From Bacteroidota bacterium (GTDB lineage: Bacteria; Bacteroidota; Bacteroidia; Chitinophagales; LD1): a stretch of DNA of 7,985 nucleotides. The translations under genes were made by a program, and so were the position numbers. The stretch is from contig JAFDYP010000001.1 of assembly GCA_018267355.1 (NCBI GenBank), positions 1 through 7,985 on the forward strand. Direction: 5' to 3'. The notes under the pieces were generated by a model that was not told the DNA's origin, searched no databases, and saw only the letters and a list, made by a program, of their open reading frames with translations. Below are positions 1 through 6,402 of this stretch, in pieces (position 1 is the stretch's first letter; each line of letters opens with the position of its first letter).

Positions 1-90
1 CTACGTGTATTTTAGGGGGGATAGTCAATAGGGCGATGCCCTATCCTGATGGCGGGTCGCCCCTTTGGGGGCTTGTATTTTGTTCGTTTA
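1..90 (+). repeat. Direct repeat, copy 1 (5' end probably cut by the window)
   Basis: This segment matches 190-280 closely: both begin ctacgtgt, run through the palindrome ATAGGGC-GAT-GCCCTAT (28-44 here), then ggcgggtcgcccc-ttt-gggg (hairpin 59-72), and end in cttgtattttgttcgtt. Copy 1 has one extra G in the second hairpin and lacks the 7-base cctgaaggctgaagg-type expansion seen in copy 2. Copy 2 is preceded by a palindrome ending in the same ctacgtg, so copy 1 probably also extends to the left of the window. Confidence 0.8.
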
Positions 91-149
91 ATATTCGTCG
101 GGACTGAGCGATCAGATATCTGCGTGCGGTTTCGGTTTTCATGCATTTA

Positions 150-162
150 GCCCCAACGGGGC
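150..162. repeat. Short GC hairpin GCCCC-AAC-GGGGC
   Basis: A perfect 5-bp stem with a 3-nt loop, lying between the two direct-repeat copies and followed by gttacgac. It has the same GCCCC/GGGGC stem as the TTT-loop hairpins at 59-72 and 250-262, so the three belong to one family of stems with different loops. Confidence 0.7.
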
Positions 163-175
163 GTTACGACTATAG

Positions 176-194
176 CGTAGGGCATCGCCCTACG
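176..194. repeat. Short hairpin CGTAGGGC-ATC-GCCCTACG
   Basis: A perfect 8-bp stem with a 3-nt loop. Its core GGGCATCGCCC is the reverse complement of the core of the hairpins at 28-44 and 212-228, so three related palindromes occur within 200 bp. A fragment sharing GGGCATCGCC also occurs near 7032-7041, between two genes at the other end of the window. Confidence 0.75.
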
Positions 195-280
195 TGTTTT
201 AGGTTTTGTCAATAGGGCGATGCCCTATCCTGAAGGCTGAAGGCGGGTCGCCCCTTTGGGGCTTGTATTTTGTTCGTTCG
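190..280 (+). repeat. Direct repeat, copy 2
   Basis: This is the second copy of the segment at 1-90, offset by 189 bp. It carries the same two hairpins, ATAGGGC-GAT-GCCCTAT at 212-228 and GCCCC-TTT-GGGGC at 250-262. It differs by a short insertion after cctga and by continuing into an expanded GTTC tetramer run that forms the left arm of the inverted repeat at 266-319. Copy 1 instead diverges to ttaatattc at that point. Confidence 0.8.
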
Positions 281-319
281 TTCGCTGCGCCTAGGGGTAG
301 CGAACGAACGAACAAAATA
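266..319. repeat. 21-bp perfect inverted repeat with 12-nt spacer
   Basis: The left arm (266-286) and right arm (299-319) are exact reverse complements over 21 bp, separated by 12 nt at 287-298. The arms consist of TATTTT followed by three GTTC-type tetramer units. As RNA or single-stranded DNA this would be a very stable hairpin. It is not followed by a T-tract on either strand in the way an intrinsic terminator would be, so I label it a repeat rather than a terminator. Confidence 0.85.
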
Positions 320-366
320 TGACGGTGTGAATGGCAGGTATGGGCCCAGCGTGGTCCTCATCCCTC

Positions 367-406
367 TGCCTTCGGCATCTCCCTTCTCCCGGGCGGAGAA
401 GGGAGA
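367..406. repeat. Nested double hairpin downstream of the unknown 360-aa gene
   Basis: Two adjacent stems: TGCC-TTC-GGCA at 367-377 and a 12-bp stem TCTCCCTTCTCC / GGAGAAGGGAGA at 378-389 and 395-406 with a 5-nt loop. It lies about 65-100 nt past the stop of the minus-strand gene ending at 470. It could act as a transcript-end hairpin, but there is no U-run after it on the minus strand, so a terminator call is not supported. It may be another copy of a dispersed intergenic repeat. Confidence 0.65.
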
Positions 407-429
407 ACCTTTGTGGTGTTGTTTCACAG

Positions 430-453
430 GTTGCTGGCCAGGCGACCGGCAAC
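430..453 (-). repeat. Degenerate heptamer-like array after the 360-aa gene (weak)
   Basis: Read on the minus strand this contains TTGCCGG followed by TCGCCTG. It shares GTTGCCGG with the array after nrdJ (1846-1873). It is also partly palindromic (GTTGC at 430-434, GCAAC at 449-453). It starts about 17 nt past the stop codon at 472-470, farther than the other three arrays. I treat it as a decayed member of the same family, with limited confidence. Confidence 0.4.
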
Positions 454-469
454 GGCGGGAGAGGTAAGC

Positions 470-1552
470 CTATTTTTTAGTTTGCCATAAGAAGTAAAGA
501 GGATTTGATTTTACAGTATTACGTGTTTTTAAAGTAGAGCTTACCGCATTGGCGATACCGACAAGTGTTATTCCACTCGTAAGGAAAGCATTTGTTATGC
601 TACTAGATCCAATTCCGAAACTACTGAGGCCATAAATTGCTGACCCCGAAATTATAGGTGCGCCAATACTCATTAGCCCTAGATTCGTTAATGCACTTTT
701 TATCTCTCCTTCTAAAGATTTTATTATTGGATTTACTTTTTGCTCTACTCTAATCTTTAACTCTCCCCTGTCAAAACCTCTGTTTTTCAAATCGTGTGTA
801 ATGACAAACATTTCGTTTCGAAAGTCATAAAAGGCACTAGGCATTTTCATTCTTAGCTCATATAATCTGGTTGCTGGTATGTTATCGAGGAATGGCAGTG
901 TTAAATTGTATGTTTCAATTCCTTTGTTGTCAAGATTTTTACCCGCCTTTGAAAGAATCATGGCGTCAATAGGACGAGTAAACATTGGAGAGGTATTCAA
1001 ATGTATGCTGTCAGAAAAGCAATTCAATGTGTGTAGCACTTCGTCAATAAATAAATGCTGACATCCTTCAAAAACATTTTGCTCAATTCCTAGTCTCTCA
1101 ATGTCCGGTAACATCAGTTGCAAATAATCGGAGCCTATAAAATCATACGTGAGGCCTGTCAAATTCTCAAATGATTTTATGATTGGGAAGAGTATATGTG
1201 CATTTCTATATAGGATTCTAATATTGTAATTTTCCGATTTAGGCTCAGCAGGTGAGGTCATTTTATAGACATGAGGGAGTTTCAAAAGTTCCTGTCTCAA
1301 TTCTTTCTCGCAAATAAGTGATTGGTGATCAAGTTCGGGAAAGGCTATATGATTAATAGGAGATTGGAAGTCATAGCTAATAAAAAGAATTTGACCACTA
1401 TTAATTGAGTCCTTGAATTTGTTTAGCATTCGAAGGTAGTCTACAAGATTCTTTTTCTTACCCTCTAAATTTTCCGAATTTTGATGCAAATCTAGGCTTA
1501 CAACAAGTGAGTCTATTACAATGATTTCGTCAAAATACCATTGTGCTTGCAT
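470..1552 (-). CDS. Hypothetical protein with C-terminal hydrophobic Gly/Ser-rich segment
   Basis: A 360-residue protein that I do not recognise. The start ATG at 1552 overlaps the stop of the upstream small gene as TAATG, with GGAG about 9 nt before it, so translational coupling is likely. The N-terminal part (1-290) looks soluble, with a beta-rich opening (YFDEIIVIDSLVV, residues 6-18) and a helical stretch around 36-50. Residues 217-247 carry a pattern of the form LPFLDNIP..RLYELR....AFYDFRNEM that looks like a conserved helical motif. Residues about 260-288 form a charged amphipathic helix. Residues about 292-337 are hydrophobic and rich in Gly, Ser, Ile and Leu and could form one or two membrane segments. 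Sampled stretches of the gene are about 30-33% GC, against roughly 50-70% in nrdJ, suggesting separate origin. The architecture (soluble domain plus terminal membrane segment, small partner gene) would fit a two-gene effector module, but that is inference only. Confidence 0.8.
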   Translation of the reverse strand: MQAQWYFDEIIVIDSLVVSLDLHQNSENLEGKKKNLVDYLRMLNKFKDSINSGQILFISYDFQSPINHIAFPELDHQSLICEKELRQELLKLPHVYKMTSPAEPKSENYNIRILYRNAHILFPIIKSFENLTGLTYDFIGSDYLQLMLPDIERLGIEQNVFEGCQHLFIDEVLHTLNCFSDSIHLNTSPMFTRPIDAMILSKAGKNLDNKGIETYNLTLPFLDNIPATRLYELRMKMPSAFYDFRNEMFVITHDLKNRGFDRGELKIRVEQKVNPIIKSLEGEIKSALTNLGLMSIGAPIISGSAIYGLSSFGIGSSSITNAFLTSGITLVGIANAVSSTLKTRNTVKSNPLYFLWQTKK

Positions 1553-1773
1553 TACTGTAATCTCCGATAAGAAGGGGGGTAAATAGGTTCGATATAAGTT
1601 TGATTCCTGCGAAAGATATGTAAGTAGGGCTTGCTCTTTTGTGCCGCCTTCTCATATTCTTTTACGAAACCTAAAAAGGCTTCATCTGAAAACTCGAACT
1701 CCTTTGAGTTGGATAAAACTATATCATACTTGGTCGCTAAATCAAAAATAAAGGATGATGTATAATTTTTCAT
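1552..1773 (-). CDS. Small hypothetical protein, first gene of the AT-rich pair
   Basis: A 73-residue protein of unknown function. I start it at the ATG at 1773. The open frame continues upstream to a TTG at 1836, but that extension would translate straight through the strong terminator hairpin at 1793-1820, so it is probably not coding. The product is mixed in charge, with an acidic helical middle (residues about 23-40, FEFSDEAFLGFVKEYEKAA) and a basic, Tyr/Pro-rich end (HIFRRNQTYIEPIYPPSYRR). No signal peptide or membrane segment is visible. Its stop codon overlaps the start of the 360-aa gene by one base, so the two are almost certainly co-translated. Size and order would suit an antitoxin or accessory partner, but nothing in the sequence proves it. 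Confidence 0.6.
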   Translation of the reverse strand: MKNYTSSFIFDLATKYDIVLSNSKEFEFSDEAFLGFVKEYEKAAQKSKPYLHIFRRNQTYIEPIYPPSYRRLQ

Positions 1774-1792
1774 AGTTGCTGTTTTTAAGAAA

Positions 1793-1820
1793 AAGCCCCA
1801 TCTCTCACGAAATGGGGCTT
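1793..1820 (-). terminator. Intrinsic terminator of nrdJ
   Basis: On the minus strand a perfect 9-bp stem (AAGCCCCAT / ATGGGGCTT) with a 10-nt loop is followed directly by a T-rich tract (TTTCTT). It lies about 60 nt past the nrdJ stop codon. On the plus strand the hairpin is followed by gtatgatg, so the polarity fits nrdJ. It sits only about 20 nt before the ATG of the downstream small gene, which therefore depends on read-through or on its own promoter. Confidence 0.7.
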
Positions 1821-1833
1821 GTATGATGTGTGT

Positions 1834-1841
1834 CAAATGTA
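1834..1841 (-). promoter_or_regulatory. Candidate Bacteroidota -7 element for the AT-rich gene pair
   Basis: The minus strand reads TACATTTG, an exact match to the Bacteroidota -7 consensus TAnnTTTG. A TTG lies 22-23 nt upstream, inside the heptamer array. Transcription would begin near 1827, leaving a leader of about 54 nt that contains the terminator hairpin. If real, the hairpin would act both as the nrdJ terminator and as a leader structure of the next operon. Eight-base matches arise by chance, so confidence is modest. Confidence 0.35.
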
Positions 1842-1845
1842 TTTC

Positions 1846-1873
1846 CTGTCAACTGCCACCCGGCAACCGACAA
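1846..1873 (-). repeat. Heptamer array after nrdJ
   Basis: Read in the nrdJ sense, four consecutive 7-mers follow: TTGTCGG, TTGCCGG, GTGGCAG, TTGACAG (consensus KTGNCRG). The array starts 6 nt after the nrdJ stop codon. The stretch GTGGCAGTTGAC matches the arrays after pcrB and after the DUF4258 gene at 11 of 12 positions. Confidence 0.7.
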
Positions 1874-1879
1874 CAGAGA

Positions 1880-4800
1880 CTATGAGCAGCCCATGCTGTT
1901 GCCGCAGTTGAGGCACTTGTAGCAGGTACCGGAGCGGAGGGTGATGTTGCCGCACACGTTGCACGGTGGAGCATCGCCACCCATATCCTTCAGGTGGTTA
2001 TTGAGGTTGCTCAGGGCTGGCTGAGAGGCGAGTTTCATCACCTTTACCTCTTGTGCTGGCTGTGCCTTAGGCTTCTCTACCATCTCAGGGTGTACAGGCC
2101 TTACGGTCTCCTCTTCTATCTCTGTGGTGAGGTCCAGGGTGCTCACCTCGCGGCTGGCCAGCTCGCTAGGAGTGACATGCACGAGGTCTGTGCGGCCCAG
2201 GTACTCAAACGCCAGGAGGCGGAAGATATAGTCTACGATAGAGCTTGCATTCTTGATATTAGGATGGTCTACCATGCCGCTCGGCTCAAAGCGGGTGAAG
2301 GTGAACTTATTGACAAACTCCTCCAGCGGCACGCCATACTGCAGGCCTATGGATACGGAGATAGCAAAGCAGTTCATCAGTGAGCGGAAGGATGCGCCCT
2401 CCTTGTGCATATCGATGAAGATCTCACCGAGGGTGCTATCGCTGTACTCGCCTGTGCGTACGAAGACGGTCTGTCCGCCCACCTTTGCCTTTTGGGTAAA
2501 GCCATTGCGGCGGTGAGGCAGGGCCTTCTTCTCTACGATACGGGAGAGGGCACGCTTGAAGCTGGTGTCTGTAGACTCCTGCATCAGCACGCGGGCAGCC
2601 TCGAGCACCTGCTCAGGGGTCAGCTTGCTAAACATCTCTGCCGGGGCTGACTCGGTAGCGGCTGTGGCAGTGGCAGCAGCTGTGCTTGATTTTTCTTCTT
2701 TCTCCTCGTCCTTCTTGTTGGAGAGTGGCTGGGAGAGCTTGCATCCGTCACGGTAGAGGGCGTTAGCCTTCAGGCCGAGCTTCCAGGAGAGTTCGTATGA
2801 CTGCTGGATATCTTGTACTGTAGCTTCGTTTGGCAGGTTGATGGTCTTGGATATCGCACCGCTGATGAAAGGCTGTACAGCCGCCATCATCTTGATGTGG
2901 CCGAAGGCATGGATAAAGCGGGTGCCCCTGGTACCGCATTTATTGGCAGTGTCAAATACCGGCAGGTGTTCTTCCTTCAGGTATGGAGCGCCCTCTACGG
3001 TCATCGCGCCGCAGATGTACTCATTGGCCGCTTCGATATCCGCCTTGCTGAAGCCCAGCTCGCGGAGGAGGTTAAATTTGCCGCTATTGTACTGCTCTGC
3101 AGTGAAGCCGAGGCGCTGCAGGGTAGCCTCACCGAGGCTGTATACGTTAAACGCGAAGGTCACGTCAAACGCAGCCGGCAGGCCAGCCTCTATCTTCTCG
3201 ATATCTGTCGCGTCAAAGCCCTTGGCGCGGAGCGAGTCAGGGTTGATAGCCGGGCATCCGTACAGGCTGCCGTGGCCCTTGGCATATTTCACGATAGCAT
3301 CTACCTCAGATGGAGAGTAGCCGAGGTTCTTCAGCGCGTATGGCACAGACTCATTTACGATCTTGAAGTAGCCACCACCGGAGAGCTTCTTAAACTTCAC
3401 CAGTGCAAAGTCAGGCTCTACACCTGTGGTATCGCAGTCCATCACCAGGCCGATAGTACCTGTAGGCGCTATCACTGTGGTCTGGGCATTGCGGTAGCCA
3501 TACTTCTCGCCGAGCTGGAGTGCCTCGTCCCACGCATTGCAGGCGGCTGTGAGCAGATAGTCAGGGCACTGGCGCTGGTCTATGCCTACCGGCTTCACGT
3601 CCAGTCCTTCGTAGGTCTCAGGGCTGGCATTGTATGCTGCATAGCGGTGATTCCTCATCACGCGCATCATGTGTTTCTTATTGCGCTCGTAGCCGGCAAA
3701 TGGTCCGAGTACAGAGGCCATCTCTGCCGATGTCTTGTACGATGTACCGGTCATGATAGCCGTGATAGCACCACCTATCGCGCGGGCCTTGTCACTGTCA
3801 TAGGCTATGCCTGATACCATCAGCAGGGTGCCGAGGTTGGCAAAGCCGAGGCCGAGTGTACGGAACTCATATGACAGCTGGGCCACCTCCTTGGACGGGA
3901 ACTGTGCCATCAGTACGGAGATCTCCAGTACCATGGTCCAGATGCGGCTCATATGCTCGAAGCCCTTGACATCTAGTGTCAGGGTATCTACATCATAGAA
4001 CTTCATGAGGTTGAAGGAAGCCAGGTTGCAGGCCGTATTATCCAGGAACATATACTCCGAGCATGGGTTAGACGCGCGGATAGGGCCGTCCTCAGGGCAG
4101 GTGTGCCACTCATTGATTGTAGTGTCAAACTGTACACCCGGATCAGCGCAGCGCCATGCAGCCATACCTACCTTGTCCCATAGCTCGCGGGCAGGGATCG
4201 TGCGCATGGTGCGGCCATCGGTGCGGGCCTTGAGCGCCCAGTTGCCACCCTCTTCCAGCGTCTTGAAGAATGAATTTGGTACGCGCACAGAGTTATTGGA
4301 GTTCTGGCCGGCTACCGTGCGGTATGCCTCGCCTTCGTAGTGATTGCTATAGCCTGCATCGATGAGGGCCTTTACCTTGTCCTCTTCCTTCATCTTCCAC
4401 TCTATGAAGTCTACCACCTCCGGGTGATCCAGGTCGAGGCAGACCATCTTGGCCGCACGGCGGGTAGTACCGCCGGACTTGATAGCACCGGCTGCGCTGT
4501 CACCTATCTTGAGGAAGCTCATGAGGCCTGATGAGGTACCGCCACCGGAGAGTTTCTCACCCTCGCCGCGGATGCCGGAGAAGTTAGTACCTACACCTGA
4601 GCCATATTTGAAGATACGGGCCTCGCGGGTCCAGAGGTCCATGATACCGCCTTCATTCACCAGGTCATCTGTCACAGACAGGATGAAGCAGGCGTGTGGC
4701 TGAGGACGCTCATAGGCTGAGGTTGATTCTGATAGTTTGCCGGTATCCGGGTCTACATAATAGTGGCCCTGGGGCTTGCCTGCTATACCATATGCTGTAT

Positions 4801-5248
4801 AGAGGCCGGTGTTAAACCACTGAGGGCTGTTTGGCGCTGCCATCTGGCCCAGCAGGGAGTACACCAGCTCATCATAGAATACGGATGCATCCTTAGATGA
4901 AGCGAAATAGCCATACTTCTCGCCCCACTGCCTCCAGCAGTCAGCCAGGCGGTGTGCCACCTGCTTGATAGAGCGCTCACCGCCCAGACTGCCATCAGCC
5001 TGAGGTACGCCGGCGCGGCGGAAGTACTTTTGTGCTAATATATCTGTAGCTACCTGGCTCCATTGGGCAGGCACCTCTACATTATGCATTTCAAATACTG
5101 CGTCACCGGCAGGATTCCTGATCACCGAGCTGCGTAGCTCATATTGGAAGAGGTCGTATGCTGATACACCATCTTTAGTGTAATATCTGTCGACGGCTAG
5201 TCCTTTCTGGCCGGTGGTCTGGCCTTTTGCTGTTGTTTTCTTTGCCAT
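1880..5248 (-). CDS. nrdJ: Adenosylcobalamin-dependent (class II) ribonucleoside reductase
   Basis: A full-length class II ribonucleotide reductase of 1122 residues. It uses an adenosylcobalamin-generated thiyl radical to convert ribonucleotides to deoxyribonucleotides in the cytoplasm, without oxygen and without a separate radical subunit. Visible motifs: [10 protein letters not shown] (140-149); the first redox cysteine in ACFIL (C187); the substrate-site run SGGGTSSGL through [11 protein letters not shown] (234-268); the catalytic triad in NPCSE (N394, C396 as thiyl cysteine, E398); the second redox cysteine C407, 11 residues after C396 as in characterised class II enzymes; APTGTIG (594-600) and DTTGVEP (606-612). 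Residues about 845-872 form a Lys/Glu then Ala/Thr low-complexity linker. Residues about 915-1020 form the C-terminal TSCPD-type domain. The tail has C1096-x2-C1099, C1109-x2-C1112-x2-C1115 and C1121, a zinc-ribbon-like tail expected to carry the reducing thiols to the active site. The ATG at 5248 gives a normal N-terminus, and no Shine-Dalgarno sequence is evident. All key residues are present, so it should be active. Confidence 0.97.
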   Translation of the reverse strand: MAKKTTAKGQTTGQKGLAVDRYYTKDGVSAYDLFQYELRSSVIRNPAGDAVFEMHNVEVPAQWSQVATDILAQKYFRRAGVPQADGSLGGERSIKQVAHRLADCWRQWGEKYGYFASSKDASVFYDELVYSLLGQMAAPNSPQWFNTGLYTAYGIAGKPQGHYYVDPDTGKLSESTSAYERPQPHACFILSVTDDLVNEGGIMDLWTREARIFKYGSGVGTNFSGIRGEGEKLSGGGTSSGLMSFLKIGDSAAGAIKSGGTTRRAAKMVCLDLDHPEVVDFIEWKMKEEDKVKALIDAGYSNHYEGEAYRTVAGQNSNNSVRVPNSFFKTLEEGGNWALKARTDGRTMRTIPARELWDKVGMAAWRCADPGVQFDTTINEWHTCPEDGPIRASNPCSEYMFLDNTACNLASFNLMKFYDVDTLTLDVKGFEHMSRIWTMVLEISVLMAQFPSKEVAQLSYEFRTLGLGFANLGTLLMVSGIAYDSDKARAIGGAITAIMTGTSYKTSAEMASVLGPFAGYERNKKHMMRVMRNHRYAAYNASPETYEGLDVKPVGIDQRQCPDYLLTAACNAWDEALQLGEKYGYRNAQTTVIAPTGTIGLVMDCDTTGVEPDFALVKFKKLSGGGYFKIVNESVPYALKNLGYSPSEVDAIVKYAKGHGSLYGCPAINPDSLRAKGFDATDIEKIEAGLPAAFDVTFAFNVYSLGEATLQRLGFTAEQYNSGKFNLLRELGFSKADIEAANEYICGAMTVEGAPYLKEEHLPVFDTANKCGTRGTRFIHAFGHIKMMAAVQPFISGAISKTINLPNEATVQDIQQSYELSWKLGLKANALYRDGCKLSQPLSNKKDEEKEEKSSTAAATATAATESAPAEMFSKLTPEQVLEAARVLMQESTDTSFKRALSRIVEKKALPHRRNGFTQKAKVGGQTVFVRTGEYSDSTLGEIFIDMHKEGASFRSLMNCFAISVSIGLQYGVPLEEFVNKFTFTRFEPSGMVDHPNIKNASSIVDYIFRLLAFEYLGRTDLVHVTPSELASREVSTLDLTTEIEEETVRPVHPEMVEKPKAQPAQEVKVMKLASQPALSNLNNHLKDMGGDAPPCNVCGNITLRSGTCYKCLNCGNSMGCS

Positions 5249-5335
5249 AATCTTTAAGGGTATATTTAGAGTCTATTATTGTATTGTTAAGTGGTAGATA
5301 TCTCCTGTTTGGTATCCCGAATTTATTCCGCTCAG

Positions 5336-5365
5336 CAAAATAAAGCCAGTGGTTTTATCAACAAA
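5336..5365 (-). promoter_or_regulatory. Candidate nrdJ promoter (proximal)
   Basis: On the minus strand TTTG (5365-5362), an 18-nt spacer and TTATTTTG (5343-5336) resemble the Bacteroidota TTTG / TAnnTTTG pair, with one mismatch in the -7 element. Transcription would start near 5329, giving a leader of about 80 nt before the nrdJ ATG. Confidence 0.35.
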
Positions 5366-5546
5366 CTTTGTGCAAACGGTAGCCGAAAAATATCAAATCA
5401 TGGACAGTACTGGATTCCAGCCTGTGGAAAAGACAAAGTGGATAAAATGGGGAAAAAAATAGTTGGTTTTGTTGGGTTTGCAGGGACCCTTGCACTGGCC
5501 TGCGAAAACACTAAATCCCCGATATTTTTCTGCACCTTTACGGTTA

Positions 5547-5554
5547 CAAAGATA
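5547..5554 (-). promoter_or_regulatory. Candidate distal -7 element toward nrdJ
   Basis: The minus strand reads TATCTTTG, a perfect TAnnTTTG match, but no clear TTG lies at the right distance upstream (only GCTG, 18 nt away). If used it would give nrdJ a leader of about 290 nt, long enough for a structured regulatory RNA. Confidence 0.3.
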
Positions 5555-5597
5555 CCGCTTATTTCGTAGAGACAGCCTGCTGGTCAGAGTACTCTGC

Positions 5598-6344
5598 ATG
5601 ACGGAAATCCTAAAAATGACTAAAACCGTTTACTCACAGCTCGATACCGGCCGCGCGCGGCTGGCAGTGCTCATAGACCCTGACAATCAGACCCCGGATA
5701 GTCTCCGCAGCATGACCGACCGGATCAACTCTGCGCGGGTAGATATGGTACTGGTGGGTGGCAGCCTGCTGCTGGAGGACCGCTTTGGAGAAACTATCCG
5801 GCTACTGAAAAAGGAGACCTCCGCACCGGTGGTCATTTTTCCTGGCAATAACTACCAGGTGAGCCGCTCGGCAGACGCCATCCTGCTGCTGAGCCTGATC
5901 TCCGGCCGCAATCCTGAGTACCTGATAGGCCAGCACGTGGTGGCCGCGCCGCATATCCGCGAGTCGGGCCTGGAGGTAATACCTACCGGCTACATGCTGA
6001 TAGACGGCGGCAGGGTGTCTACCACCTCCTACATGACCCAGACCGTGCCGATACCTCATGACAAGGCTGATATAGCTGTAGCTACCGCCATGGCCGGCGA
6101 GCTGCTGGGCCTGCGTGCTATCTATCTGGAGGCTGGCAGCGGAGCCAGGCAAAGCATCCCTACGGAGATGCTCACGGCCGTCAGAAAGGCCATCTCCATA
6201 CCTATCATCACCGGGGGCGGTATCCGCACGCCAGAGCAGGCCGAGGCGCTGGCACAGGCAGGCTCCAATCTGATAGTGGTCGGTAACGTACTGGAGAAGC
6301 AGCCCGAGCTGCTGCTGGAGATATCTCTGGCGGTGCATGGGTAG
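5598..6344 (+). CDS. pcrB: Geranylgeranylglyceryl/heptaprenylglyceryl phosphate synthase family protein (PcrB-like)
   Basis: A 248-residue TIM-barrel prenyltransferase of the GGGP synthase/PcrB family. It joins a long-chain polyprenyl diphosphate to sn-glycerol-1-phosphate through an ether bond, the step that in archaea starts membrane-lipid synthesis. Bacterial homologues make prenyl-glycerol phosphates whose role is less clear. Visible motifs: LIDPD (25-29), the early Asp-containing strand that helps bind substrate and Mg; VLVGGS (51-56); FPGNN (81-85); YLEAGSGA (176-183); GGGIR (206-210); and VGNVLE (228-233). The last three form the glycerol-phosphate phosphate-binding site. Length is normal for the bacterial group. 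I start at the ATG at 5598; the ATG at 5616, giving 242 residues, is equally possible. The longer open frame from 5463 adds a non-family N-terminus and is rejected. It is convergent with the DoxX-like gene, and a heptamer array begins at the base after its stop codon. Confidence 0.92.
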   Translation: MTEILKMTKTVYSQLDTGRARLAVLIDPDNQTPDSLRSMTDRINSARVDMVLVGGSLLLEDRFGETIRLLKKETSAPVVIFPGNNYQVSRSADAILLLSLISGRNPEYLIGQHVVAAPHIRESGLEVIPTGYMLIDGGRVSTTSYMTQTVPIPHDKADIAVATAMAGELLGLRAIYLEAGSGARQSIPTEMLTAVRKAISIPIITGGGIRTPEQAEALAQAGSNLIVVGNVLEKQPELLLEISLAVHG

Positions 6345-6372
6345 GTGGCAGGTGTGAGGTGGCAGTTGGCTG
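6345..6372 (+). repeat. Heptamer array after pcrB
   Basis: Directly after the TAG stop come four 7-mers: GTGGCAG, GTGTGAG, GTGGCAG, TTGGCTG. The array occupies half of the 58-nt gap between the convergent genes. No intrinsic terminator is visible in that gap, so the array is the most obvious candidate for a transcript-end element, though that is inference. Confidence 0.75.
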
Positions 6373-6402
6373 GATATCAGTGTGAAACGCTGGGATCATC
6401 CA

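Larger units (their letters stand above)
1..469. other. Gene-free repeat mosaic
   Basis: No credible coding region lies here. The short open frames cross hairpins and inverted repeats and show no protein-like composition. The stretch contains a duplicated segment of about 90 bp, at least five short GC-rich hairpins, a long perfect inverted repeat, a nested double hairpin and a degenerate heptamer-like array next to the stop codon of the adjoining minus-strand gene. Each is listed separately. The density of small palindromes resembles REP-type intergenic repeats. That these are mobile or RAYT-mobilised is inference, because no transposase is in the window. Confidence 0.75.
5249..5597. other. 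Divergent intergenic region between nrdJ and pcrB
   Basis: A stretch of 349 nt with no credible gene. Open frames on both strands lack recognisable protein features, and the upstream extension of the pcrB frame (from a TTG at 5463) is not conserved-looking. It must hold the promoters of both divergent genes. Candidate -7 elements for nrdJ are listed separately. I could not find a convincing promoter for pcrB: the nearest match on the plus strand is TATTTTTC at 5523-5530, one base off consensus. The long leader available to nrdJ, and two near-matches to DnaA boxes, are discussed in the findings. Confidence 0.6.

Noticed and set aside
1..320. Possible CRISPR array
   Set aside because: Only two direct-repeat copies about 190 bp apart, with palindromes rather than uniform repeats and spacers, and no cas genes.
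270..467. Short open frames on both strands over 209-467
   Set aside because: They cross the inverted repeat and nested hairpins, and their mirror-image residues reflect the palindromes rather than coding.
1774..1836. N-terminal extension of the small gene to a TTG at 1836
   Set aside because: It runs through the terminator hairpin at 1793-1820 and over the candidate -7 element; the ATG at 1773 is a better start.
2813..3814. Long plus-strand open frame of 333 codons
   Set aside because: It lies wholly inside nrdJ on the opposite strand and is a by-product of that gene's codon usage; the nrdJ frame has all family motifs.
5291..5569. Plus-strand 92-codon open frame in the nrdJ/pcrB gap
   Set aside because: No recognisable domain, no signal peptide in a sensible place, and it overlaps the region needed for the divergent promoters.
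5463..5597. N-terminal extension of the pcrB frame from a TTG at 5463
   Set aside because: The 45 extra residues have no resemblance to the family, which begins close to the ATGs at 5598 or 5616.
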